Below, one piece after another: positions 1 to 7,654 of a DNA stretch of 17,301 nt. This DNA comes from DATLZB01 sp035574175 (lineage in GTDB: Bacteria; Pseudomonadota; Alphaproteobacteria; Rhizobiales; Hyphomicrobiaceae), in assembly GCA_035574175.1 (NCBI GenBank), contig DATLZB010000200.1, forward strand, positions 1 through 17,301. Direction: 5' to 3'. The position numbers and the translations under genes are program-made. A model generated the notes under the pieces. That model did not search any database and was not told the DNA's origin. It saw only the letters and a program-made list of their open reading frames with translations. How positions within the stretch are numbered: position 1 is the first letter of the stretch; every line of letters starts with the position of its first letter.

Positions 1-1
1 T

Positions 2-58
2 GACGACAGCAAGCCCGTTCGCCGCGGCTGGTGGCAGCGCAAGCTGAGCGGCGAGTGA
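2..58 (+). CDS. C-terminal end of a gene, probably ribonuclease E (partial)
   Basis: Only the last 18 codons and a TGA stop are in the window. The frame reads DDSKPVRRGWWQRKLSGE. A short basic tail with a Gly-Trp-Trp-Gln-Arg motif is, from my knowledge of the family, typical of the extreme C-terminus of alphaproteobacterial RNase E/G proteins, where the unstructured tail scaffolds the RNA degradosome. No catalytic part is visible, so the assignment rests on this motif alone and could be wrong. The frame is open from the window edge, and nothing that looks like a start or ribosome-binding site is seen. Confidence 0.45.
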   Translation, partial: DDSKPVRRGWWQRKLSGE

Positions 59-329
59 TCGTTAGCAGGTCGACCCGCGCAGCGTTCCGGCCGCGTTTGC
101 TGCCGCTTGATCTGGGGAGCGCGGCGTAAGCATCGCCTTTAGCGTCGGTCGCCGCTCGCCCCATGTGCGTTGGCAAAGGCACGACGGGGATTCGAGTGAA
201 CGGCAGGCCCGGCGCGAGCATTGCCAGGCTCGGCCCCCGATGGTCTATTGATTGCCGTTGAAAATCTCGAGGCCCACGGTGGCAAGGCGCAACCGGCAGG
301 TGCGTCGAACATGGATTGGGGGTGGAGCC

Positions 330-1682
330 ATGTCTGGTGCCGGCGGCGGGCGCGAGCAGGCCGAGGGCGGGGAACGCGACAAGTTCATTCCGATCCGCAA
401 GCGGGACATCGTCGAAGCTCTCATCGGAAGCGGCGCCATCGCGGGCAGCGAGCGCGTGCAGTTCGAGCAGCTCTGCCGCATGCTGGGTGCGATCTTCCAC
501 TACGAGTATTTCGATCGGCTGGAGAGGCTGCGCGACGACTACTACTACTTCAATCCTGCGATAACCGTGCGGAAGGGCATCGACGGGGAGACACTCGAGC
601 GAGCCCGCGCCGAGTTCACCCAGTCGCTCGAAGAGGTGCTGAAGGGCGCCAACTACGAGGAGATCGACAGCGCCGACCTCCGCCGTCTTGATGGCGAGGG
701 ACAGGTTCTGCGCGTGAAGGTCGAGACCACCACCGAGGATTATCACGAGGTCAGATTCTTCCGCCGTGGCGGACATCGCGAAGAGGTCGATGTGCGCAAG
801 TGGTTCGGCCTGCGCCGGCATCTCGTCAGCAGGTGGGTCTACGATAACGTCATCCTGCTGGTCACGATCAAGTTTCCGGGCGAGATCACCTCCAAGCGTC
901 AACTGAGGCGCTTGGAAAGGAGCCACTTCAAGCCCGGCTCCATACTCATCAAGTACTTCCGCAATATCGCTCCTGCCGACCTTAAGCTGCTGTTTCCCAA
1001 GGTGAGGGTGGTGATGAGTCTGTTCGACAAGCTCACCATTGCGGTGCCGGCCCTCGCCGGCGGCGTGCCGCTTCTGCTCAATCTGCTGCCCACGCTGACC
1101 GTTTTGGTCCTGGTCATCGGTTTCTACCTTGGCATCTCGGCGGCGGTTCATCCCGACGACGTGGTCAAGGCCTTCGCCGCGCTCACCGGCCTTGCCGCGC
1201 TCGTTGGGCTGATCATGCGCCAGCGCCTCAAGTACGAGCGGCTGTCGCTCAAGTACCAAAGGCAGATCTCGGAGCATTTCTATTTCCGCAACGTCAGCAA
1301 CAACGCCGGGATCTTCGACTACGTCGTCGGTGCTGCCGAGGAGCAGGAATGCAAGGAGGCGTTTCTCGCCTACTATTTCCTTTTGACGGCCAGCGACGCG
1401 CCGGATGAGGCGACGCTCGACGCAAGGATCGAAGGCTGGCTGAAGGAAGCCTTTGACGTCGAGGTTGACTTCGAGGTTGCCGACGCGCTGGACAAGCTCG
1501 AGCGCTTGGGTTTGTTGAAACGTGGCGACCGCGCCTTGCGCGTGCTGGCGCCTCAGCAGGCGCTGATCGTGCTCGACCGCGCATGGGACAACTTCTTCCG
1601 GTTCGCCAACGGGCCGGTGCCGGGCGCGGTGGGCGCTGGCACCGCGCACTCGCCGGTGCCGGCGACAGCTTCCGGGCCGTAA
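330..1682 (+). CDS. DUF3754 (TMEM143-like) membrane protein of unknown function
   Basis: A 450-residue protein. The N-terminal part carries the DUF3754/TMEM143 signature: 'FIPIRKRDIVEAL' near residue 18, then 'FEQLCRMLGAIFHYEYFDRL' around residues 45-64, followed by a charged alpha/beta region. A hydrophobic block at about 235-272 and a second at about 279-297 should form two or three membrane helices, and a soluble C-terminal domain follows. Members occur in bacteria and in mitochondria (TMEM143); no biochemical function is known to me. I chose the ATG at 330 because GGGGGTGGAG lies just before it. An in-frame TTG at 252 would add 26 residues that look like non-coding translation. The tail after about residue 430 is Gly/Ala/Pro-rich and probably disordered. 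The gene stands alone, with 271 bases of empty sequence in front. Confidence 0.8.
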   Translation: MSGAGGGREQAEGGERDKFIPIRKRDIVEALIGSGAIAGSERVQFEQLCRMLGAIFHYEYFDRLERLRDDYYYFNPAITVRKGIDGETLERARAEFTQSLEEVLKGANYEEIDSADLRRLDGEGQVLRVKVETTTEDYHEVRFFRRGGHREEVDVRKWFGLRRHLVSRWVYDNVILLVTIKFPGEITSKRQLRRLERSHFKPGSILIKYFRNIAPADLKLLFPKVRVVMSLFDKLTIAVPALAGGVPLLLNLLPTLTVLVLVIGFYLGISAAVHPDDVVKAFAALTGLAALVGLIMRQRLKYERLSLKYQRQISEHFYFRNVSNNAGIFDYVVGAAEEQECKEAFLAYYFLLTASDAPDEATLDARIEGWLKEAFDVEVDFEVADALDKLERLGLLKRGDRALRVLAPQQALIVLDRAWDNFFRFANGPVPGAVGAGTAHSPVPATASGP

Positions 1683-1751
1683 CGTTGCAGGTTAGGCTGG
1701 CCATCAAGTTCATCCTCGTTTCCAGGCGACAAGATCAGGGAGCAACGCGCA

Positions 1752-2738
1752 ATGCAGACCAGAACTCTCGGCAGGGCAAAACCGCTGGAAGTGCCGGCGA
1801 TCGGTCTCGGCTGCATGGGCATGACGCCGATCTACGGCACACCGGACCCGGCGTCTGGCCGCGCCGCGATCGCCCGCGCGGTCGAGCTCGGTGCCGCCTT
1901 TCTCGACTCATCCGACGCCTATGCCGATGGTAAGAACGAGGAGCTGATCGGCAAGGCCATCAAGGGCATTCGCGATCGCGTCATCGTGGCTACCAAATTC
2001 GGCAATCTGCGGTTTCCCGACGGCACGCGCGGCGTCTGCGGGCGGCCCGACTACGTGATCGAGGCCTGCAACAGGAGTCTGGCGCGTCTCGGCGTCGACG
2101 TCATCGATCTCTACTACCAGCACCGCGTCGATCCCAACGTGCCCATCGAGGAGACCGTCGGCGCCATGGCGCGGCTCGTCGAGCAGGGCAAGGTGCGCTA
2201 TCTCGGGCTCTCGGAGGCGGGACCCAAAACGATCAGACGGGCGCATGCCACCCACCCGATCACAGCGCTGCAGACCGAGTATTCGCTCTTCACCCGCGAC
2301 GTCGAAGCCGAGATTCTCCCCCTCTGCCGCGAGCTGGGGATCGGCTTCGTCGCCTACGCTCCGCTCGGCCGCGGCGTACTCACGGGCAGCATCTCGGGGC
2401 TCGACAGCCTCGCCGAGAACGACCGCCGGCGCGAACATCCCCGCTTCCAGGCCGACAACCTCGCCAACAACCTGAAGCTGGTGGCACCACTCAAGGAGGT
2501 GGCGGCCCGCTACGGCGCGACGCCGGGACAGGTGGCGCTCGCCTGGCTGCTGTCGCGCGGTCCCGATATCGTGCCGATCCCGGGCACGTCCAAGCCGGCG
2601 CGCGTCGAGGAGAATCTGGCGACCCTCGACAAGCCCATCGACAAGGCGGCGCTCGAGGAGCTGACCGTCCGTATCGACGCCAAGCAGGTTGCCGGCCTGC
2701 GCTACCCCGCGGGCCAGATGAAGAGCCTCGGGATCTGA
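1752..2738 (+). CDS. Aldo/keto reductase
   Basis: A 328-residue NAD(P)H-dependent oxidoreductase of the aldo/keto reductase superfamily, a cytosolic TIM barrel that reduces aldehydes or ketones; the substrate cannot be told from sequence. The catalytic tetrad is visible: Asp52 and Tyr57 in LDSSDAY, Lys82 in VATKFG, and His124 in YYQHRVD. The 'IPIPGTSKPARVEENL' segment near residue 275 is the usual nucleotide-phosphate binding site. Length and layout match the subgroup often annotated as YajO/AKR13-like. AGGGAG at 1738-1743 is a good ribosome-binding site for the ATG at 1752. The next gene begins 11 bases after the stop, so this may be the first gene of the methyltransferase run, though reductases of this kind are common housekeeping genes and the link may be accidental. 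Confidence 0.92.
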   Translation: MQTRTLGRAKPLEVPAIGLGCMGMTPIYGTPDPASGRAAIARAVELGAAFLDSSDAYADGKNEELIGKAIKGIRDRVIVATKFGNLRFPDGTRGVCGRPDYVIEACNRSLARLGVDVIDLYYQHRVDPNVPIEETVGAMARLVEQGKVRYLGLSEAGPKTIRRAHATHPITALQTEYSLFTRDVEAEILPLCRELGIGFVAYAPLGRGVLTGSISGLDSLAENDRRREHPRFQADNLANNLKLVAPLKEVAARYGATPGQVALAWLLSRGPDIVPIPGTSKPARVEENLATLDKPIDKAALEELTVRIDAKQVAGLRYPAGQMKSLGI

Positions 2739-2749
2739 CGGGCAGTCGT

Positions 2750-3703
2750 ATGATGGGCCGCGCACGCGCCAGCCCCGGTGCCGAACCGCGCGAGAAGCCA
2801 GCGAGCCCGCATTGCGATCCCCGCGGCCTGCAGGTCATCGCCGTGCCCCGCCTGGAGGGCTACGCGCTGCTCGACAGTGGCGGCGGGCGCAAGCTCGAGC
2901 GCTTCGGTCGCGTGCTCGTCGACCGGCCCGAGCCCCAGGCCATGTGGGGGCGCCGCGCCCCCGCCGCGTGGAAGGAGGCGCATGCCGTCTTCTCCGGAGA
3001 GGACGAGGAGAAGGGCCGCTGGCGCATGCTCAAGCAAGTGCCCGATACTTGGCCAGTTGAGGTGCTCGGCGTCACCATGCTGTGCCGCCTGAGCCCCTTC
3101 CGCCACCTCGGGCTGTTTCCCGAGCAGCTCCCCCACTGGCGCTACATGCTGAACGGCTTAAGCCGCGTCGGCGCCGAGCGGCCGCGCGTTCTCAATCTTT
3201 TCGCCTATACCGGTGCCGCCAGCCTGATTGCGGCCAAAGCGGGGGCCGAGGTGGTCCACGTCGACGCCTCCCGCAAGGCCATTGCCTGGGCCCGTGAGAA
3301 CCAGGCCGCGTCGGGACTGCAGCAGGCTCCTGTGCGCTGGATCCTCGATGACGCGGGAAAGCTCGCCGCCCGCGAGGCGCGCCGCGGACGCACCTACCAT
3401 GCCATCCTCATCGACCCGCCCAAGTTCGGGCGCGGCCCCGAGGGAGAGGTTTGGGACCTGTTCCGCGATCTGCCTTCGTTGATGGCGAGCTGCGCCCGCC
3501 TTCTTGCGCCGCCGCCCACCCCTGCGCTCATGATCCTCACCGCCTACGCCATTCGCGCCTCGGCGCTGGCGCTCGACGGTCTTCTGAAAGAGAGCATCGC
3601 CGGCCGCCCCGGCGCCATCGAGACCGGCGAGCTCGCCATCGGCGAGGAGATCGGAGGCAGGCTGATCGGCACGTCGCTCTTTGCCCGCTGGTCGAGCGCA
3701 TGA
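2750..3703 (+). CDS. Class I SAM-dependent methyltransferase, RlmI-like
   Basis: A 317-residue protein. The Rossmann core shows motif I VLNLFAYTG at 147-155, an acidic residue Asp172 (VHVDAS) for the SAM ribose, and IDPPKFGRG at 221-229, the DPPKF motif of the RlmI/RlmK (COG1092) group of 23S rRNA cytosine/guanine methyltransferases. The conserved 'FRHLGLFPEQ' just before the core is also typical. It lacks the N-terminal PUA domain of E. coli RlmI, so the exact substrate is uncertain; an RNA base in the ribosome is the best guess. Two ATG codons are adjacent (2750 and 2753), with no strong ribosome-binding site near them. The last four bases overlap the start of the next gene (ATGA), which argues for translational coupling with the SpoU-family RNA methyltransferase. 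Confidence 0.85.
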   Translation: MMGRARASPGAEPREKPASPHCDPRGLQVIAVPRLEGYALLDSGGGRKLERFGRVLVDRPEPQAMWGRRAPAAWKEAHAVFSGEDEEKGRWRMLKQVPDTWPVEVLGVTMLCRLSPFRHLGLFPEQLPHWRYMLNGLSRVGAERPRVLNLFAYTGAASLIAAKAGAEVVHVDASRKAIAWARENQAASGLQQAPVRWILDDAGKLAAREARRGRTYHAILIDPPKFGRGPEGEVWDLFRDLPSLMASCARLLAPPPTPALMILTAYAIRASALALDGLLKESIAGRPGAIETGELAIGEEIGGRLIGTSLFARWSSA

Positions 3704-4551
3704 GCAGCAACGGCCGGCCGGGACGAGCACAAGCGGGTGCGCGCGCACCGCGACCCGTCACCAGCCTGCAGAATGAGCGTGTGAAGCTCATCCGTTCGCT
3801 GGACATGCGCAAGGCGCGCCGCGAAACGGGCCTGTTTGTGGCCGAAGGCACCGCCCTGCTGGTGACGGCGCGCGAGCACAACTTCGTGCCGGTGATGCTG
3901 GTGATGCTGGCTGGCGCGGCGCAGGACGGCATCGCCCGCGGCCTCGTCGAATGGGCCCTCGAATCGGGAAGCGAGTGTCTGGAGGTGTCCGAGGCGGTGC
4001 TCGCCAAGATCGCGGGCAAGCAGAACCCCCAGATGCTGCTTGGCGTGTTCCGGCAGCGATGGGCGGAGCTGCCCGCTGAGCAGCACATGACCGAAGGCGA
4101 CGTTTGGCTGGCAGTCGAGCAAGGGCGCGACCCCGGTAATCTCGGCACCATCATCAGAACGGTCGAGGCGGTCGGCGCCAAGGGCGTCATCCTGGTTGGG
4201 CCGTCCTGCGATCCCTTCAGCCGCGAGGCGGTACGCGCCAGCATGGGCTCCGTCTTTGCGGTGCCACTCCTCCGTATGACCACTGAAGCGTTCCTCGCCC
4301 GGCTGGCGACGTGGCCGGGCGATGTTGTCGGCGCCCACCTCTGTGCGGCAAAGGACTTCCGCTTTGTTGCCTATCGTGGCCCGGTCATGCTCGTTATGGG
4401 CAGCGAAGGCCCTGGTCTGTCTGAGGCGCTTGTCCGGGCCTGCACGGAGCTGGTCAGGATCCCGATGGCGGGGACCCTCGACTCGCTCAACCTCGCGGTC
4501 GCCGCCGCGCTCCTTCTTTATCAGCTCCGTGGGCCGGCCTTGCGCCTCTAG
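3700..4551 (+). CDS. TrmH/SpoU-family RNA 2'-O-methyltransferase
   Basis: A 283-residue SPOUT (trefoil-knot) methyltransferase that would transfer a methyl group from SAM to a ribose 2'-OH in rRNA or tRNA. The N-terminal substrate-binding part contains SLQNERVKLIRSL, RETGLFVAEG and an AKIAGKQNPQ segment. All three SpoU motifs are present: motif 1 EQGRDPGNLGTIIRT at 140-154 with Asn147 and Arg153, motif 2 MGSEGPGLS from 233, and motif 3 RIPMAGTLDSLNLAVA from 253. The frame is open much further upstream, but the ATG at 3700 overlaps the previous stop as ATGA and fits the family length. The target nucleotide cannot be read from the sequence. Confidence 0.92.
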   Translation: MSSNGRPGRAQAGARAPRPVTSLQNERVKLIRSLDMRKARRETGLFVAEGTALLVTAREHNFVPVMLVMLAGAAQDGIARGLVEWALESGSECLEVSEAVLAKIAGKQNPQMLLGVFRQRWAELPAEQHMTEGDVWLAVEQGRDPGNLGTIIRTVEAVGAKGVILVGPSCDPFSREAVRASMGSVFAVPLLRMTTEAFLARLATWPGDVVGAHLCAAKDFRFVAYRGPVMLVMGSEGPGLSEALVRACTELVRIPMAGTLDSLNLAVAAALLLYQLRGPALRL

Positions 4552-4566
4552 CCGATTGGCCCTGTC

Positions 4567-5505
4567 ATGCGCATCGAGTACCATCGCACCCTGATTGCCG
4601 ATCGCGTGCGCAACGCAGCCCTTTACGCGGCGCTAAAGGCGCTGATCCGTCCGGGCGAGACGACGGTCGCCGACATCGGTGCCGGCACCGGCTTGATCGG
4701 CCTCCTCGCTGCACGGCTCGGTGCGCGCGAGGTTCACCTCTACGAATGCGCCGACGTGGCCCGCGTGGCGGAGGTGGTGCTCGCGCAAAACGGCGCCCGC
4801 AATTGCCGGCTCTATCCGTGCCATTCGACCGAAATGCGCTCACCCCCTCGCGTCGACGTGGTGGTCTCCGAGACGCTCGGCAACTATCCTCTGGAAGAGA
4901 ACATCATCGCCACCATGCGTGACGCTCGTCGGCGTCATCTGAAGCCGGGGGGAAAGCTCATTCCGCGACGCATCGCCCAGTACGTGGCCCCCGTGGTGGG
5001 CCCCCGCATTCACGCCGAGTTGACCGAATGGGACAGGGTCGGGTTCGGGCTCAATCTCGCCCCGGCACGCATCATGAGTCTTAACAATGTCTACGTGCGC
5101 TCGCTGCCGGTGAGCGAGCTGCTCGACAACGGCCGCAGCGCAGTGGTCTGGGACAGGATCGATTTCGCCGCGTCGCCAAGTTCGAGGCGCCGCGGCGAGG
5201 CGCGATGGAGGCTCTCGCGCCGGATCGTGGTCTATGGCTTTGCCACGTGGTGGACGGCGGAACTCGGGCCGGGCATCGACATCTCGACAGCGCCCGATGC
5301 GGCGCGCACGCACTGGGAGCAGCTCTATTTTCCGTTGCTCGAGCCGCTCGCCGGTGAAGCGGGCGAGACGATCGTTGTGCGGCTGAGCTCGCGATCCTCA
5401 CCCGAGGCCGGCACTCACCTGGCCTGGCGGGGCGCGGTGCTCGACACTGAAGGAAAATTAAAAGCGCAACAGGCCCTCGACCTCGACAAGGGCTATTTGC
5501 CCTGA
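4567..5505 (+). CDS. Protein arginine methyltransferase-like (PRMT fold) methyltransferase
   Basis: A 312-residue class I methyltransferase. It carries the hallmarks that separate PRMTs from other SAM enzymes. Motif I is ADIGAGTG (35-42), followed by Glu60 at the end of strand 2. A double-E loop reads SETLGNYPLEEN, with Glu102 and Glu111 nine residues apart as in PRMT1. A THW loop, THWEQLYFPL, begins at 248. The N-terminal helix H-x5-D-x2-R-x4-Y (His6, Asp12, Arg15, Tyr20) also resembles the PRMT SAM-binding helix, but the preceding YFxxY segment is absent. Eukaryotic PRMTs methylate arginine side chains; bacterial homologues are poorly studied and are often mislabelled as ribosomal protein L11 methyltransferase. 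It starts 15 bases after the TrmH-family gene and has no clear ribosome-binding site, so it may be read through from it. The substrate is unknown. Confidence 0.75.
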   Translation: MRIEYHRTLIADRVRNAALYAALKALIRPGETTVADIGAGTGLIGLLAARLGAREVHLYECADVARVAEVVLAQNGARNCRLYPCHSTEMRSPPRVDVVVSETLGNYPLEENIIATMRDARRRHLKPGGKLIPRRIAQYVAPVVGPRIHAELTEWDRVGFGLNLAPARIMSLNNVYVRSLPVSELLDNGRSAVVWDRIDFAASPSSRRRGEARWRLSRRIVVYGFATWWTAELGPGIDISTAPDAARTHWEQLYFPLLEPLAGEAGETIVVRLSSRSSPEAGTHLAWRGAVLDTEGKLKAQQALDLDKGYLP

Positions 5506-5599
5506 CCGCAGGCGAGCCCTTTGACGGCCTTTTGAACGCGCGTGATGACGCGAAGTGGTTGAATGATGAGGCCGAGTGGACGGAAAGGGCCGAAGCATA

Positions 5600-7516
5600 A
5601 TGTGGGCGACTGAGCGTGTCGTGGCCGAGGGCCCGCTGCTGGTTTTCGGAGGCCCTTACGGCAACCTCCAGGCGATGACAGCGCTGCTCGCCGAGGCCGA
5701 CCGACTGGGGATACCTGCCGCACGCATCATCTGCACCGGCGATCTTGCCGCCTATTGCGCCGATCCCGCCGCCACCATCGAACTCGTCAGGGCGTCCGGC
5801 ATCCGCGTGGTGATGGGCAACTGCGATGAGCAGTTGGCCCTCGGTGCGGACGACTGCGCCTGCGGCTTTCCGCAGGCCAGCACCTGCGCGCGCCTGTCCG
5901 CCGAGTGGTATGCCCACGCCAACCGTCAGGTGGGAGCCGAGGCGCGTCGTTGGCTGGCCACGTTGCCGAAGCGCATCGACGTCGAGATCGCCGGCAGAAG
6001 GCTGGCCGTGATCCACGGCGGCGTACGCCGGATCAACAAGTACATCTTTGCATCCTCGCCGCTCCTGCTGAAGCAACAGGAGCTCGCTCTGGCCGGCACC
6101 GACGGCGTGATCGCCGGGCATTGTGGCCTGCCCTTCAGCCAGATTGTCGACGGCAGACTCTGGCACAATGCCGGCGCCATCGGCCTACCGGCCAACGACG
6201 GAACGCCGCACGTGTGGTTCAGCCTGCTCGCGCCGGTGGCCGGCGGCGTGAGGATCGAGCACCGGCCGCTTACCTACGACCACGCGGCGGCAGCTTGCGC
6301 GATGCGGGAAGCGGGCCTGGGATCCGAGTACCGCCAGGCGCTCTCGAGCGGCCTTTGGCCGAGCTGCGAGGTGCTCCCCTACCGCGAAGTGTGCGAGCGC
6401 GGTGTGCCGCTCAAGCCCGGTTCGTTCCTGTGGGAGGCCGGGCCATCACCGGTTTACGCCCCAAGGCGGCGTCGCCGATCGCGGTCGCTGGCGCAATTGT
6501 GGCCGCCGCCCGGGCGGCGCAATGCCAAGTCGCTCGACGCCGGCAAATTCAAGGATCCGCTGCGCACCGCGTCGGGCGAACCCAGGGCCAGCGTTGCGAT
6601 GAAGAAGCTCGAGACGCTGTGGTTCAACACCGGCACGCTCTGCAACATCGCCTGCCGGAACTGCTACATCGAATCGAGCCCGCGCAACGATCGCCTTGTC
6701 TATCTCTCGCTTGCCGATATCCGCCCCTATCTCGATGAGATCGAGCGAGATCGGCTGGGAACGGAGCAAATTGGCTTCACCGGCGGCGAGCCGTTCATGA
6801 ATCCCGACATTGGCCCGATGCTCGAGGAGTGCCTGGCGCGCGGCTATCGCGTGCTGGTGCTCACCAACGCCATGCGCCCGATGCAGCGGCCGCGCATCAA
6901 GCGGCTGCTGCTCGACCTGAACCGCGGTTACGGCGCCCGGCTCGTGTTGCGCGTCTCCCTCGATCACTACACTGCCGAACGGCACGAGGACGAGCGCGGC
7001 ATGGGCACCTTCGCCCCGACGCTGGAAGGGCTCATCTGGCTCGCCCGCAACGGCTTCAAGGTGGCGGTGGCCGGACGCACCATGTGGGGCGAGGATGAGG
7101 CGAGCGAGCGCGCCGGCTATCAGCGCCTGTTCGATGCCCACGCCATCCCGCTCGATGCCTCCGATCCTGCCTCGCTCGTGCTTTTCCCCGAGATGGACGC
7201 CGCCCTTGACGTGCCGGAGATCACCACCGCCTGCTGGAGCATTCTCGGCAAACGGCCGGAGGAGGTCATGTGCGCCACCTCGCGCATGGTGGTGAAGCGC
7301 AAGGGGGAGACCGCACCGGTCGTGCTCTCCTGCACGCTGATCCCCTACGATCCCGCCTTCCAGATGGGCGCCACGCTCGCCGATTCGGCAAGGCCCGTGC
7401 CGCTCAACCACCCCCACTGCGCACGGTTCTGCGTGCTCGGCGGGGCCTCCTGCGCGCCGGCCGGTAAGGCAGCCGCGGCAGGGACGACGTCTCGCGACGA
7501 GGCGGCGCTCGTTTGA
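5600..7516 (+). CDS. Fused metallophosphatase-like / radical SAM protein
   Basis: A single open frame of 638 codons. Residues 12-280 resemble calcineurin-type phosphoesterases of the diadenosine-tetraphosphatase group: GGPYGNL (17-23), TGD (46-48), GNCDE (73-77), IHGG (138-141), GHCGLPF (173-179) and NAGAIGLPANDGTP (190-203). Several usual metal ligands are replaced. A basic, proline-rich linker (about 283-333) joins a radical SAM domain with the cluster motif C348-x3-C352-x2-C355, GGEP at 395-398, and six more cysteines towards the C-terminus (545, 558, 578, 607, 611, 618), which may hold an auxiliary cluster. I chose the ATG at 5600 (GGAAAGG upstream) over the in-frame GTG at 5576. An internal ATG at 6599 could start a separate radical SAM protein, so fusion versus two overlapping proteins is open. 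The reaction is unknown. It follows the PRMT-like gene by 94 bases on the same strand. Confidence 0.8.
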   Translation: MWATERVVAEGPLLVFGGPYGNLQAMTALLAEADRLGIPAARIICTGDLAAYCADPAATIELVRASGIRVVMGNCDEQLALGADDCACGFPQASTCARLSAEWYAHANRQVGAEARRWLATLPKRIDVEIAGRRLAVIHGGVRRINKYIFASSPLLLKQQELALAGTDGVIAGHCGLPFSQIVDGRLWHNAGAIGLPANDGTPHVWFSLLAPVAGGVRIEHRPLTYDHAAAACAMREAGLGSEYRQALSSGLWPSCEVLPYREVCERGVPLKPGSFLWEAGPSPVYAPRRRRRSRSLAQLWPPPGRRNAKSLDAGKFKDPLRTASGEPRASVAMKKLETLWFNTGTLCNIACRNCYIESSPRNDRLVYLSLADIRPYLDEIERDRLGTEQIGFTGGEPFMNPDIGPMLEECLARGYRVLVLTNAMRPMQRPRIKRLLLDLNRGYGARLVLRVSLDHYTAERHEDERGMGTFAPTLEGLIWLARNGFKVAVAGRTMWGEDEASERAGYQRLFDAHAIPLDASDPASLVLFPEMDAALDVPEITTACWSILGKRPEEVMCATSRMVVKRKGETAPVVLSCTLIPYDPAFQMGATLADSARPVPLNHPHCARFCVLGGASCAPAGKAAAAGTTSRDEAALV

Positions 7517-7562
7517 GCCCGGTGAGCGGAAGCTGGCTTGCAAGGCACCGCAATCGTACCTA

Positions 7563-7575
7563 TAGGGAGGCGCCA
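7563..7575 (+). repeat. Copy of the tRNA-Glu 3' end just upstream of the tRNA gene
   Basis: TAGGGAGGCGCCA here repeats the 3' acceptor strand, discriminator base and CCA of the following tRNA-Glu (TAGGGAGCGCCA, 7641-7652) with one extra G. It stops two bases before the tRNA. It is either the remnant of a lost tandem tRNA-Glu copy or a leader element. As written it can also pair with the tRNA 5' acceptor strand (CGCTCCCT, 7577-7584). Confidence 0.6.
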
Positions 7576-7577
7576 AC

Positions 7578-7652
7578 GCTCCCTTCGTCTATCGGTTAGG
7601 ACGTCAGATTTTCAATCTGAAAAGACGGGTTCGACTCCCGTAGGGAGCGCCA
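7578..7652 (+). tRNA. tRNA-Glu (anticodon UUC)
   Basis: A 75-nt cloverleaf. The acceptor stem GCTCCCT pairs with AGGGAGC. The D arm is GTCT...GGAC. The anticodon stem TCAGA/TCTGA encloses the loop TTTTCAA, giving anticodon TTC. The T arm ACGGG-TTCGACT-CCCGT is perfect. Discriminator G and the CCA end are encoded. It decodes GAA and GAG. It lies 61 bases after the radical SAM gene, and the stop codon of the convergent flavoprotein gene begins two bases beyond the CCA. Confidence 0.97.
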
Positions 7653-7654
7653 GG

